Below, piece by piece: positions 55,557 through 62,954 of a stretch of DNA of 64,000 nt (position 1 is the first letter of the stretch; every line of letters starts with the position of its first letter). The position numbers and the translations under genes were made by a program. Source of the stretch: Silanimonas sp. (lineage in GTDB: Bacteria; Pseudomonadota; Gammaproteobacteria; Xanthomonadales; Xanthomonadaceae); contig NZ_JAPZQK010000008.1 of assembly GCF_027530345.1 (NCBI RefSeq), forward strand, positions 186,001-250,000. Direction: 5' to 3'. Below the pieces are notes generated by a model. It was not told where the DNA came from. It was given only the letters and a program-made list of their open reading frames with translations, and did no database searches.

Positions 55557-57014
55557 TCAGCGCAGTTCGAGGTCGCCCTGTTGCGCGCCGCGCTGCACCC
55601 GCAGGATCAGCCGCGCCGGCGGCTGCGCCAGCGCGCTGCGCAGCGCGGGCAGGTCGTCGACGCGACGGCCGTTGACGCCGTAGATGCGGTCGCCCGGCAT
55701 CAGGCCGTTCTGGCCGGCGCGCGAGCCCGCCGCCACGTCCGTCACCGCGACGCCCGCGAGGCCGCCGCGGCGGAACTTCTCCGCCAACTCACCGAGCGTG
55801 GCACCCGCGAGGCGCACGTCGATGTCGGCACCCGGCAGTTGCTTGGGCTGCTCGCGCAGCGTGGCGGAGAGCTTCAGCGCCTGCGCGCCGCGGCGCACGT
55901 CGAGCGCGGCCGCTTCGTTCACGGGCAGCAGGCCTTCCGCGTTGCGCAGCGCCTGCGCGCTGTCGACGCGTTGGCCGTTGATGGCGGTGACCACGTCGCC
56001 GGGGCGCAGGCCCGCCGCCTCGCCCGGAGCGTTGCGGTAGACCCGGGTGACGATGGCGCCGCGTACGGCCGCGTCGAGGCCCAGCTCCTGCGCGAAGCGC
56101 GGCGTGAGGTCGACGAGCTCGATGCCCAGCGAGCCCCGCTTCACCTCACCGAAGACGAGCAGTTGGCGCATCACCTCGTGCGCGAGGTTGGCGGGGATGG
56201 CGAAACCGAGGCCGATGTTGCCGGCGGCGCTGCCGCGCGGGTTGAAGCTCGCGGTGTTGATGCCCACCAGTTCGCCGCGCAGGTTGACCAGCGCGCCGCC
56301 GGAGTTGCCCGGGTTGATGGAGGCGTCGGTCTGGATGAAGTCCTGGAAGCCGAGGCCGGTCAGGCCGCTGCGGCCGACGGCGGAGACGATGCCCGAGGTG
56401 ACGGTCTGGCCGAGGCCGAAGGGATTGCCTACGGCCACGACGAAATCGCCGACGCGCAGGCTCTGCGAGTTCGCCAGCGGCAGGGCGCGCAGGTTCTCGG
56501 CCGGGATGCGGATCAGTGCGACGTCGGTGCCGGGGTCGCTGCCGATGAACTCGGCTTCCACGGTGCGGCCGTCGTGCAGCTGCACGCTCACTTCGGTCGC
56601 GTTGTCGACGACGTGGTGGTTGGTGAGCACGTAGCCGCGCTGCGCATCGACGATGACGCCGGAGCCCAGCGACTGCGATTCCCGCCGCTGCGGGCCGTCC
56701 GGCATGCCGAAGAAGCGGCGGAAGAAGGGGTCGGCAGCCAGCGGGCTCTGAACCTCGACGACCTGCCGCGTGTAGATGTTGACGACTGCCGGGGTCACGC
56801 CTTCCAGCATCGGCGCCAGCGAGGGCAGGGCCGGCAGGGCGGCGACGCTGCGGGGCGTCTGGGCGGTGACGGGCGCGACGGCCGCCGGGGCGGGGAGCGG
56901 CGAGGCCGGACTGGCGATGGCGGCGGGCACCGGGGCCGGCGCGAGGCCGCGGGCGATCAGGCCACCGCCGATGGCGGTCGCGAGCAGGCAGGCGAGGAGG
57001 GGCAAGGGGCGCAT
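55557..57014 (-). CDS. Do/DegP-family periplasmic serine endopeptidase
   Basis: 485 residues. Signal peptide or anchor at about 4-24, then an Ala/Pro linker, the trypsin-like domain with catalytic His in LTNHHVVD (about 132), Asp in PGTDVALIRI (about 162), Ser in INPGNSGGALV (about 238), and two PDZ domains (about 270-370 and 385-480). Such proteases remove misfolded envelope proteins; in Pseudomonas the homologue MucD is under sigma-E control. No clear sigma-E promoter could be read here. It is the first gene of the minus-strand series that continues with HAD, M17 and HDOD. Confidence 0.94.
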   Translation of the reverse strand: MRPLPLLACLLATAIGGGLIARGLAPAPVPAAIASPASPLPAPAAVAPVTAQTPRSVAALPALPSLAPMLEGVTPAVVNIYTRQVVEVQSPLAADPFFRRFFGMPDGPQRRESQSLGSGVIVDAQRGYVLTNHHVVDNATEVSVQLHDGRTVEAEFIGSDPGTDVALIRIPAENLRALPLANSQSLRVGDFVVAVGNPFGLGQTVTSGIVSAVGRSGLTGLGFQDFIQTDASINPGNSGGALVNLRGELVGINTASFNPRGSAAGNIGLGFAIPANLAHEVMRQLLVFGEVKRGSLGIELVDLTPRFAQELGLDAAVRGAIVTRVYRNAPGEAAGLRPGDVVTAINGQRVDSAQALRNAEGLLPVNEAAALDVRRGAQALKLSATLREQPKQLPGADIDVRLAGATLGELAEKFRRGGLAGVAVTDVAAGSRAGQNGLMPGDRIYGVNGRRVDDLPALRSALAQPPARLILRVQRGAQQGDLELR

Positions 57015-57193
57015 TCGCAGGCGGTCCTCGAAGGGTTCGATGAGCACGATAGATGCGGATTCCGGCCGCTTTCCGCAAGGGCCGGAGGTGGGTGCGGCCT
57101 CGTCCGTATGGATCGCGTGAATTCCCGCAAGCGATTGAAAACGCAGCGAAAAAAGCCGCCGATCCCGATGTCGCGCCGCGGCACTCAAATCCG
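57015..57193. other. Divergent intergenic part, protease side
   Basis: 179 nt upstream of the Do-like protease. An A/T-richer patch lies at 57133-57155 (GAAAACGCAGCGAAAAAAG). I see no confident sigma-70 or sigma-E promoter, no small gene and no repeat. Confidence 0.4.
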
Positions 57194-57222
57194 TTGACAG
57201 GGGTGGGGGGCGGGCGTACCGT
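57194..57222 (+). promoter_or_regulatory. nrdJa promoter
   Basis: Perfect -35 TTGACA (57194-57199), 17-nt spacer, -10 TACCGT (57217-57222), which matches consensus at three of six positions including the key T and A. Start site near 57229. A weak -10 with a perfect -35 suggests an activated or regulated promoter. Confidence 0.5.
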
Positions 57223-57450
57223 TGTCCTCCGCCGGCCCTACATGTTGGGGTCCTGGCGGGGAGGGGCCCCAAGATTTTGGGGCTTGAACACAGCTGATGA
57301 CGCAGGCCGGACGGTTCGTCATGGGGCAGGTCGACTGAAAAACGGGGTTCCGCCGGCGCATCGCGCCGAGGGCGGCCGTCTTTCCGTCTCCGAGGCCCCG
57401 GCGCCGAGCCGGTCGACAACGACGCCCCCCGGGCGGAGGAGAGACGAGGA
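57223..57450 (+). other. Long structured 5' leader of nrdJa
   Basis: About 220 nt between the predicted start site and the ATG, unusually long for this compact genome. It contains a perfect 7-bp hairpin GCCCCAA-GATT-TTGGGGC at 57266-57283, further GC-rich complementary stretches, and the ribosome-binding region GGAGGAGAGACGAGGA directly before the ATG. A class II reductase needs adenosylcobalamin, so a B12 riboswitch was sought, but no GCCACTG-type B12 box was found. A different cis-acting RNA is possible. Confidence 0.45.
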
Positions 57451-59601
57451 ATGAGCACGGTTCGCCTGGAAGCGGTCAAGACGGAAGGCCCGGTGGAGAT
57501 CGCCATGCAGCCGGCGTCCTGGGACATCTGGGACAAGAAGTACCGCCTGAAGACCAAGAAGGGCGAGCCGGTCGATGCGGACATCGACGGCACCTACAAG
57601 CGCGTGGCGAAGGCCCTAGCCGACGCCGAGCCGAACGTCGAGAAGCAGAAGTACTGGTACGAGCGCTTCCTTTGGGCGCTGCGCCGCGGTGTGATCCCCG
57701 CCGGCCGCATCACGTCCAACGCCGGTGCGCTGGAGCACAAGCCCGCGACGTCGACGATCAACTGCACCGTGTCGGGCACGATCCCCGACTCGATGGACGG
57801 CATCCTCGAGAAGGTCCATGAAGCCGGCCTCACGCTGAAGGCCGGCTGCGGCATCGGCTACGAGTTCTCGACGCTGCGCCCGCGCGGCGCCTTCGTGGCC
57901 GGCGCCGGCGCCTATACCTCGGGCCCGCTGAGCTTCATGGATATCTACGACAAGATGTGCTTCACCGTCTCGTCGGCTGGCGGCCGCCGCGGCGCGCAGA
58001 TGGGCACGTTCGAGATCAGCCATCCGGACGTCAAGGAATTCATCAAGGCCAAGCGCGAGGACGGGCGGCTGCGCCAGTTCAACCTCTCGCTGCTGATCAC
58101 CGACGAGTTCATGGACGCCGTGGCCCGCGACGCCGAGTGGCCGCTGGTGTTCCCGATCAACGAGAAGGAGGTCGGCGACATCGACCTCGCCGACGCGAGC
58201 CAGGTCATCTGGCGCGATTGGCCGACCAGCAAGGGCTACGTGACCCGCGACGACGGCATGGTGGCGTGCCGCGTCTACAGCCGCGCCCGCGCGCGTGGCC
58301 TGTGGGACATGATCATGACGTCCACCTACGACTTCGCCGAGCCGGGCTTCATCCTCATCGACCGCGTCAATGAGATGAACAACAACTGGTTCTGCGAGGC
58401 GATCCGCGCGACCAACCCCTGCGGCGAGCAGCCGCTGCCGCCCTACGGCGCCTGTTTGCTGGGCTCGGTGAACCTCACCAAGTTCGTGCGCGACCCGTTC
58501 ACCGACAGGGCGCGCTTCGACTGGGAGGAATACAAGGAGGTCGTCCGCGTCTTCACCCGCATGCTCGACAACGTCGTCGAAGTGAACGGCCTGCCGCTCG
58601 AGCAGCAGCGCATCGAGATCATGCGCAAGCGCCGCCACGGCATGGGCTTCCTCGGCCTCGGCTCGACGATGACCATGCTGCGTATGAAGTACGGCTCGCC
58701 GGAGAGCTGCGAGTTCACCGAGGCCGTTTCGCGCGAGATGGCCGTCGCCGGCTGGGAAGTGGCGCTGGCCCTCGCCGAGGAGAAGGGCCCGGCCCCGATC
58801 ATGGACGAGGACTTCGCCGTCACCGCCGAGATGCTGCGCAAGCGTCCGGAGATGGCGAAGGACGGCTTCAAGGTGGGCGACACGATCAAGGGCCGCCTGT
58901 TGCACGCCAAGTACAGCCGCTACATGCAGCGCGTCGCCGGCGTGGCCCCGGAGCTGGTGCAGAAGCTCGCCGAGACCGGCGCCCGCTTCACCCACCACAG
59001 CTCCATCGCGCCGACCGGCACGATCTCGCTCTCGCTGGCCAACAACGCCTCCAATGGCATCGAGCCCTCGTTCGCGCACCACTACTCGCGCAACGTGATC
59101 CGCGAGGGCAAGAAGTCGAAGGAAAAGGTGGACGTCTACAGCTTCGAGCTGCTGGCCTACCGCGAGCTGGTGAACCCGAAGGCGATGCCGTACAGCGATG
59201 ATCCGGAAGCGAAGCTGCCGGACTACTTCATCGCCGCGGACGACATCTCGCCGAAGGAGCACGTGGATATCCAAGCCGCTTCGCAGATCTGGATCGACTC
59301 CTCGATCTCCAAGACGGCGAACGTCCCGACGGACTTCCCGTACGAGGACTTCAAGGACATCTACCGCTATGCCCACGAGAAGGGCCTGAAGGGTTGCACC
59401 ACCTTCCGCTTCAACCCGGCCGCCTTCCAGGGCGTGCTGGTGAAGGAGAAGGACCTCGAGAACACGACCTACCGCTTCGAGCTCGAAGACGGCAGCGTGG
59501 TCGAGGTGAAGGGCAACGAGCAGATCGAGTACGACGGCGAGATGCACACCGCCGCGAACCTGTTCGATGCGCTGAAGGAAGGCTACTACGGTAAGTTCTG
59601 A
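57451..59601 (+). CDS. nrdJa: Adenosylcobalamin-dependent (class II) ribonucleotide reductase, large part (NrdJa)
   Basis: 716 residues. Class II features: Cys105 in STINCTVSG and Cys335 in YGACLLGSVNL, which are the redox pair, and the radical site N-P-C-G-E with Asn322, Cys324 and Glu326. The phosphate-binding APTGTISL segment lies near 528. The protein lacks a Cys-rich C-terminal tail, which lies in the separate nrdJb gene at 60351. In Pseudomonas aeruginosa the enzyme is likewise split into NrdJa and NrdJb (established). It converts ribonucleotides to deoxyribonucleotides independently of oxygen. Here the two halves are separated by a histone-H1-like gene and two hairpins. Confidence 0.93.
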   Translation: MSTVRLEAVKTEGPVEIAMQPASWDIWDKKYRLKTKKGEPVDADIDGTYKRVAKALADAEPNVEKQKYWYERFLWALRRGVIPAGRITSNAGALEHKPATSTINCTVSGTIPDSMDGILEKVHEAGLTLKAGCGIGYEFSTLRPRGAFVAGAGAYTSGPLSFMDIYDKMCFTVSSAGGRRGAQMGTFEISHPDVKEFIKAKREDGRLRQFNLSLLITDEFMDAVARDAEWPLVFPINEKEVGDIDLADASQVIWRDWPTSKGYVTRDDGMVACRVYSRARARGLWDMIMTSTYDFAEPGFILIDRVNEMNNNWFCEAIRATNPCGEQPLPPYGACLLGSVNLTKFVRDPFTDRARFDWEEYKEVVRVFTRMLDNVVEVNGLPLEQQRIEIMRKRRHGMGFLGLGSTMTMLRMKYGSPESCEFTEAVSREMAVAGWEVALALAEEKGPAPIMDEDFAVTAEMLRKRPEMAKDGFKVGDTIKGRLLHAKYSRYMQRVAGVAPELVQKLAETGARFTHHSSIAPTGTISLSLANNASNGIEPSFAHHYSRNVIREGKKSKEKVDVYSFELLAYRELVNPKAMPYSDDPEAKLPDYFIAADDISPKEHVDIQAASQIWIDSSISKTANVPTDFPYEDFKDIYRYAHEKGLKGCTTFRFNPAAFQGVLVKEKDLENTTYRFELEDGSVVEVKGNEQIEYDGEMHTAANLFDALKEGYYGKF

Positions 59602-59635
59602 CGGAAGGCCACGGGCAGAGCGCCCGCGGCTTCCG
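59602..59635 (+). terminator. Hairpin after nrdJa
   Basis: CGGAAG...CC..CGGGC / GCCCG..GG..CTTCCG around an AGAGC loop, two small interruptions, beginning on the nucleotide after the stop. GC-rich and no T-tract; it likely ends or attenuates nrdJa transcription. Confidence 0.5.
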
Positions 59636-59737
59636 AATCGAGGCCCGCCCGACCCGCCCCGGCGAGGTGGGCCCGAACCGGCAAGCGTGCACCGGCCCCC
59701 AAGGCACGCGGATGCAGCACCCCACTGGAGTGTTCCC

Positions 59738-60244
59738 ATGAGCAATGGCAACGGTGTGACCACGACGATCGCCCAGGCGGTCGAAGCGGTGAGCGGCAAG
59801 GCCAACGAGGTCGTCGAGCAGGCGAAAGCCAAGGCGGCGCCGATGGTGAAGAAGGCCAAGGCCGAGGTCGCGAAGGTCGAGAAGGCCGCCAAGGCGAAGA
59901 TGAAGCAGGCCGAGAAGTCGCCCGCCGGCCAGGCCGTCAAGAAGGCCGTCGGCAACGCCAAGAAGAAGGTCGCGGCGGCGAAGAAGTCGGTCGACGCGGC
60001 GGTGAAGTCGGCGAAGGCCAAGCTCGGCGGCAAGCCGGCCGCGAAGAAGGCGGCACCGGCCAAGAAGGCCGCCAAGCCCGCGGCGAAGAAGGCGGCCAAG
60101 AAGGCGCCGGTGAAGAAGGCTGCCGCCAAGAAGGCTCCGGCCAAGAAGGCGGCGCCGAAGAAAGCGGCGCCGAAGAAAGCGGTGAAGAAGGCGGCCCCGA
60201 AGAAGGCCGCGAAGAAAGTCGCCAAGAAGACCGCGCGCCGCTGA
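59738..60244 (+). CDS. Histone H1-like Lys/Ala-rich nucleoid protein
   Basis: 168 residues. Residues 1-40 carry an acidic/mixed helical segment (TTTIAQAVEAVSGKANEVVEQ). From about 40 on, Lys and Ala dominate with Pro, and the last 70 residues are near-repeats of KKAA/PAKKA-type units, as in AlgP/AlgR3 and other bacterial histone-H1-like proteins that bind and compact DNA. GGAG lies 7 nt before the ATG. It sits between the two split ribonucleotide reductase genes with hairpins on both sides. At DNA level 60045-60240 is repetitive (AAGAAGGC units), which makes its length prone to change. Confidence 0.85.
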   Translation: MSNGNGVTTTIAQAVEAVSGKANEVVEQAKAKAAPMVKKAKAEVAKVEKAAKAKMKQAEKSPAGQAVKKAVGNAKKKVAAAKKSVDAAVKSAKAKLGGKPAAKKAAPAKKAAKPAAKKAAKKAPVKKAAAKKAPAKKAAPKKAAPKKAVKKAAPKKAAKKVAKKTARR

Positions 60245-60265
60245 TCGCGGCGTCCGGCCCGGAAC

Positions 60266-60284
60266 CCCCGCTCCCTGAGCGGGG
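60266..60284 (+). terminator. Hairpin between the H1-like gene and nrdJb
   Basis: CCCCGCTC / GAGCGGGG, perfect 8-bp stem with a CCT loop, 22 nt after the H1-like stop and 67 nt before nrdJb. No T-run. Confidence 0.55.
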
Positions 60285-60350
60285 CCGGAAGCGTCACCCC
60301 TGAAATCCGCACCAGACAACGCAACAGGCACCACCCGCAGGAGCGCCGGC

Positions 60351-61106
60351 ATGGCCATCAAGATCAGCAAGAAAATCAAGTCGTACAGCGTCGCCACGCC
60401 GGACGACAAGGCCGCCACGCCGGCACCCGCGCCCGTCGCCGCTGCGCCCGCGCCGCTGCCGACGGCCGAGATCATCCAGATGCACGAGCGCGTCGAGCGC
60501 CCGGAGACCCTGGTCGGCGCCACCTACAAGATCAAGTCGCCGCTGTTCGAGCACGCGCTGTACGTGACGATCAACGACATCGTGCTGAACCCCGGCACCG
60601 AGCACGAGCTCCGCCGTCCCTTCGAGCTGTTCATCAACTCGAAGAACATGGAGCACTTCCAGTGGATCGTCGCCATCACCCGCATCGTCTCGGCGGTGTT
60701 CCGCAAGGGCGGCGACGTGACCTTCCTCGCCGAGGAGATGAAGGCGGTGTTCGATCCGCGCGGTGGCTACTTCAAGGCCGGTGGCGTCTACATGCCCTCG
60801 ATCATCGCCGAGATCGGCGGCGTCATCGAAGAGCACCTGAAGTCGATCGGCATGATCATCGACCCGGAGATCAGCGACGCGCAGCGCGCCCTGATCGCCG
60901 AGAAGCGCGCCGCCTACGAGAACCGCTCAAAAAAAAACCCTGACGTGAGCGCCGCCCCGGCGGTGGGCGGCGATATCGCGATCACCGGCGACGGCACCAG
61001 CTTCCCGCCCTCGGCCACGATGTGCAGCAAGTGCAACACCAAGGCCCTCGTGCTGATGGACGGCTGCCAGACCTGCTTGAACTGCGGCTATTCGAAGTGC
61101 GGGTGA
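60351..61106 (+). CDS. nrdJb: Class II ribonucleotide reductase C-terminal part (NrdJb)
   Basis: 251 residues. A Pro/Ala linker near the N-terminus (about 22-42) is followed by the TSCPD-like domain (about 45-190: SPLFEHALYVTINDI, RRPFELFINSK, a long TRIVSAVFRKGGD helix) and a C-terminal tail with six Cys (225, 228, 239, 242, 245, 250) in CxxC-type pairs. The tail would bind zinc or pass electrons to the active site, as in NrdJb of Pseudomonas. AGGAG lies 8 nt before the ATG. An A9 run at codons 193-196 offers a frameshift site just before the tail (see separate entry). The first half of the enzyme is nrdJa. Confidence 0.88.
   Translation: MAIKISKKIKSYSVATPDDKAATPAPAPVAAAPAPLPTAEIIQMHERVERPETLVGATYKIKSPLFEHALYVTINDIVLNPGTEHELRRPFELFINSKNMEHFQWIVAITRIVSAVFRKGGDVTFLAEEMKAVFDPRGGYFKAGGVYMPSIIAEIGGVIEEHLKSIGMIIDPEISDAQRALIAEKRAAYENRSKKNPDVSAAPAVGGDIAITGDGTSFPPSATMCSKCNTKALVLMDGCQTCLNCGYSKCG
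60929..60937 (+). other. A9 run with an A-AAA-AAC slippery heptamer inside nrdJb
   Basis: Codons TCA-AAA-AAA-AAC at 60927-60938. A -1 slip reads AAA-CCC-TGA and stops at 60943, giving a 197-residue NrdJb without any of the six C-terminal cysteines. Such an A-run is very rare in DNA of this GC content. It could be a programmed ribosomal frameshift, a transcriptional slippage site, or a mutable homopolymer. Confidence 0.5.
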
Positions 61107-61135
61107 GACCGCCCGTTCTTCCAACCCCCCCGCGC

Positions 61136-61456
61136 ATGACCAATACCCCAACAAGTGATCCGGCCTCGGCCCTGCCGTCCCGTGGCTGGCTGGCGGCTTT
61201 CGCCTTCCTCGGGGTCGTGATGGCTCTCGACGGCCTGATGAGCCTTGCCTCTGTCGAAGCGGCAACCGCCGCGATGATGGAAGCTGCCGGCAAGGCGCTC
61301 GGCGGATCGCTGGTGGCGGCGTATGGCGCCCTCGGTCTGCGCGGTGCCCGGCCTCTGGAGGGCAAGGGTATCGAAGGGTTGGCGATCATCGCGCTTTGCC
61401 TCTACGCCGGCGGCAAGGTCGTCGGCAGCGCGTGGTGGGCATCGGTCGTCGGTTGA
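61136..61456 (+). CDS. Small membrane protein of unknown function
   Basis: 106 residues with three predicted membrane segments (about 18-36, 53-68 and 79-98). It is Ala/Gly-rich with no recognisable motif. It starts 29 nt after nrdJb and 4 nt before the next gene, so the three may be co-transcribed. No strong ribosome-binding site; start by best fit. Confidence 0.6.
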   Translation: MTNTPTSDPASALPSRGWLAAFAFLGVVMALDGLMSLASVEAATAAMMEAAGKALGGSLVAAYGALGLRGARPLEGKGIEGLAIIALCLYAGGKVVGSAWWASVVG

Positions 61457-61460
61457 CCCG

Positions 61461-61784
61461 ATGACTCTCGACACTTTCCGCTGCGGCCGTTGCGGGGGCG
61501 CGGTCCCCGAGCACATGTTGCGGGCGACCGCGGCCTACGCCCTCGGCGAGGCGGCCTGCCCGCATTGCGGCACTCGCGTGGCCCGGCTTGCGGACGGCGC
61601 GTGGCGGCCTTGGCTGCAGACCGCGATGGTCTTCCTGGGCTTGATGGGCGTGCTGGGCGCAGTGCGCGAGGGGCCTCAGGGTACGTGGTGGCCCTACGCA
61701 CTCACCTTCGCCGCCAGCGCCCTGGCCGTGTGGCAGTTCCGATCACGTCCCGACCGTATCCTCCATCCCGTTGCGGCGGGCTGA
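61461..61784 (+). CDS. Small zinc-ribbon membrane protein
   Basis: 107 residues. Two CxxC pairs, FRCGRCGG and ACPHCG, form a rubredoxin-type zinc ribbon at the N-terminus, followed by two membrane segments (about 50-66 and 74-92) with the cytosolic side likely carrying the ribbon. Function is unknown. 4 nt after the preceding small membrane protein. Confidence 0.68.
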   Translation: MTLDTFRCGRCGGAVPEHMLRATAAYALGEAACPHCGTRVARLADGAWRPWLQTAMVFLGLMGVLGAVREGPQGTWWPYALTFAASALAVWQFRSRPDRILHPVAAG

Positions 61785-61823
61785 GCCGCCCTTCGGCACG
61801 ATGCCGGCTTGCCCCCTCGGCGG

Positions 61824-61829
61824 CATACT
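61824..61829 (+). promoter_or_regulatory. -10 hexamer placing a leaderless start for the diguanylate cyclase
   Basis: CATACT ends 6 nt before GTG 61836. A start site 6-7 nt downstream falls on the GTG itself, and no ribosome-binding site precedes it. Confidence 0.4.
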
Positions 61830-61835
61830 GCCGAC

Positions 61836-62948
61836 GTGACCGACACCCTCGAAGCCGACACCCGACAGATCGCGTTCGAGCAGTTCGCGCGGAACTTCGC
61901 GCGGGCCCTGCTGACGACGCCCGTGGCTTGGCTGGTGGTGCTTGCCATGGCCTGGGGGTTGGCGCCAAGGGCCTCCCTGTGGGCGTGGTTCGGGGCGGCG
62001 CTGGCGTGCTGGGTGCTTTGCATGACCCAGAGCCAGTGGTCCCGGCGTCAGGGGTTCGACGTCGCTCGGCATCGCCTCTCGGCTTGGGCGTCAGCGTTCC
62101 TCGACGGCATCGGCTGGGGCATGGTGCCGCTGTTCCTGATGGGCCACGACCCGACGCTCGATGCGCGGCTGGCCGCCGTGCTCTGCGGCGTGGTGGCGGT
62201 CACCCTCGGCATCTACATCACTGCGCCGGAAGCCTTGCGCCTACAGGTCGCAGGCACATGGATAGGCATCGTGCTCTCATCGCTGCTCGGTGCGGGGCCG
62301 GATGGCGCGATCGTCCTCGGCCTCGCGGTGATGCACGTGCTGGCGCTGTTCTTCCTGCCGGGGATCACCGCCCGCGTGGTCGACGGCATCCGGCTGCAGC
62401 AGGCCAATGCGCGCCTCGCCGAACAATTGCGATTGCACCTGCTCACCGTTGAGGAGGAGGCGGCCACCGATCCGCTCACCGGCGTGCTCAACCGCCGCGC
62501 GCTCGACCGCCTGCTGGCCCGTGAGATCGAGCGCTGCGAGGCGCAGGGCGGCATGGTTTCGGTGCTGGCGCTGGACCTCGACCACTTCAAGGCCGTCAAC
62601 GACACGTACGGGCACGCGGTGGGCGACGAGGCGCTGCGCGCCTTCGCACGGCGCGTCCGCGGTCCGTTGCGGCAGAGCGACCATCTCGCACGCCTCGGCG
62701 GCGAGGAATTCATCGTGCTGCTGCCGGGCGCGCCCGTGTCGAACGCGCTCGAGATCGCCGAGCGGCTGCGCGCGTCCGTGGCCGAAGCCCCGCCGGTCGA
62801 TGTGCCGCGTGTGGCGGTGACCGTGTCGATCGGCGTCGCGGCGTTCCGTCCGGGCGACCGCGGCACCGACCTGCTCGCCCGTGCGGATACGGCGGCCTAC
62901 GCGGCCAAGCGCTCGGGCCGTGACCGGGTGGTGCTGGCCGAGGGCTGA
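61836..62948 (+). CDS. Membrane diguanylate cyclase (GGDEF)
   Basis: 370 residues. Five or six membrane segments in the first 190 residues, a short coiled coil (NARLAEQLRLHLLTVEEEA) and a complete GGDEF domain: DPLTGVLNRRALDRLL start, the ALDLDHFKAVNDTYGH metal/substrate site, LGGEEF as active loop and an RQSD inhibitory site five residues before it. It should synthesise c-di-GMP, with product feedback. The sensory input is unknown. GTG 61836 was chosen from the close -10; an upstream TTG at 61809 is possible. It ends 6 nt from the convergent gene. Confidence 0.9.
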   Translation: MTDTLEADTRQIAFEQFARNFARALLTTPVAWLVVLAMAWGLAPRASLWAWFGAALACWVLCMTQSQWSRRQGFDVARHRLSAWASAFLDGIGWGMVPLFLMGHDPTLDARLAAVLCGVVAVTLGIYITAPEALRLQVAGTWIGIVLSSLLGAGPDGAIVLGLAVMHVLALFFLPGITARVVDGIRLQQANARLAEQLRLHLLTVEEEAATDPLTGVLNRRALDRLLAREIERCEAQGGMVSVLALDLDHFKAVNDTYGHAVGDEALRAFARRVRGPLRQSDHLARLGGEEFIVLLPGAPVSNALEIAERLRASVAEAPPVDVPRVAVTVSIGVAAFRPGDRGTDLLARADTAAYAAKRSGRDRVVLAEG

Positions 62949-62954
62949 GCCCGC

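Noticed and set aside
57223-57450. Cobalamin riboswitch before nrdJa
   Set aside because: No GCCACTG-type B12 box or the accompanying conserved core could be read; only a generic structured leader is supported.
57053-57454. A 133-codon plus-strand frame in the nrdJa leader
   Set aside because: Starts upstream of the predicted promoter, overlaps the nrdJa start, composition unlike a protein; no ribosome-binding site.
60045-60240. CRISPR-like or tandem repeat DNA
   Set aside because: The repetition comes from Lys/Ala codons (AAG GCC/GCG) of the histone-H1-like gene; no spacers and the frame is intact.
57451-61106. nrdJa/nrdJb as a frameshifted single gene
   Set aside because: 749 nt and an intact gene separate them and each has its own start and ribosome-binding site; a split form is known in Pseudomonas.
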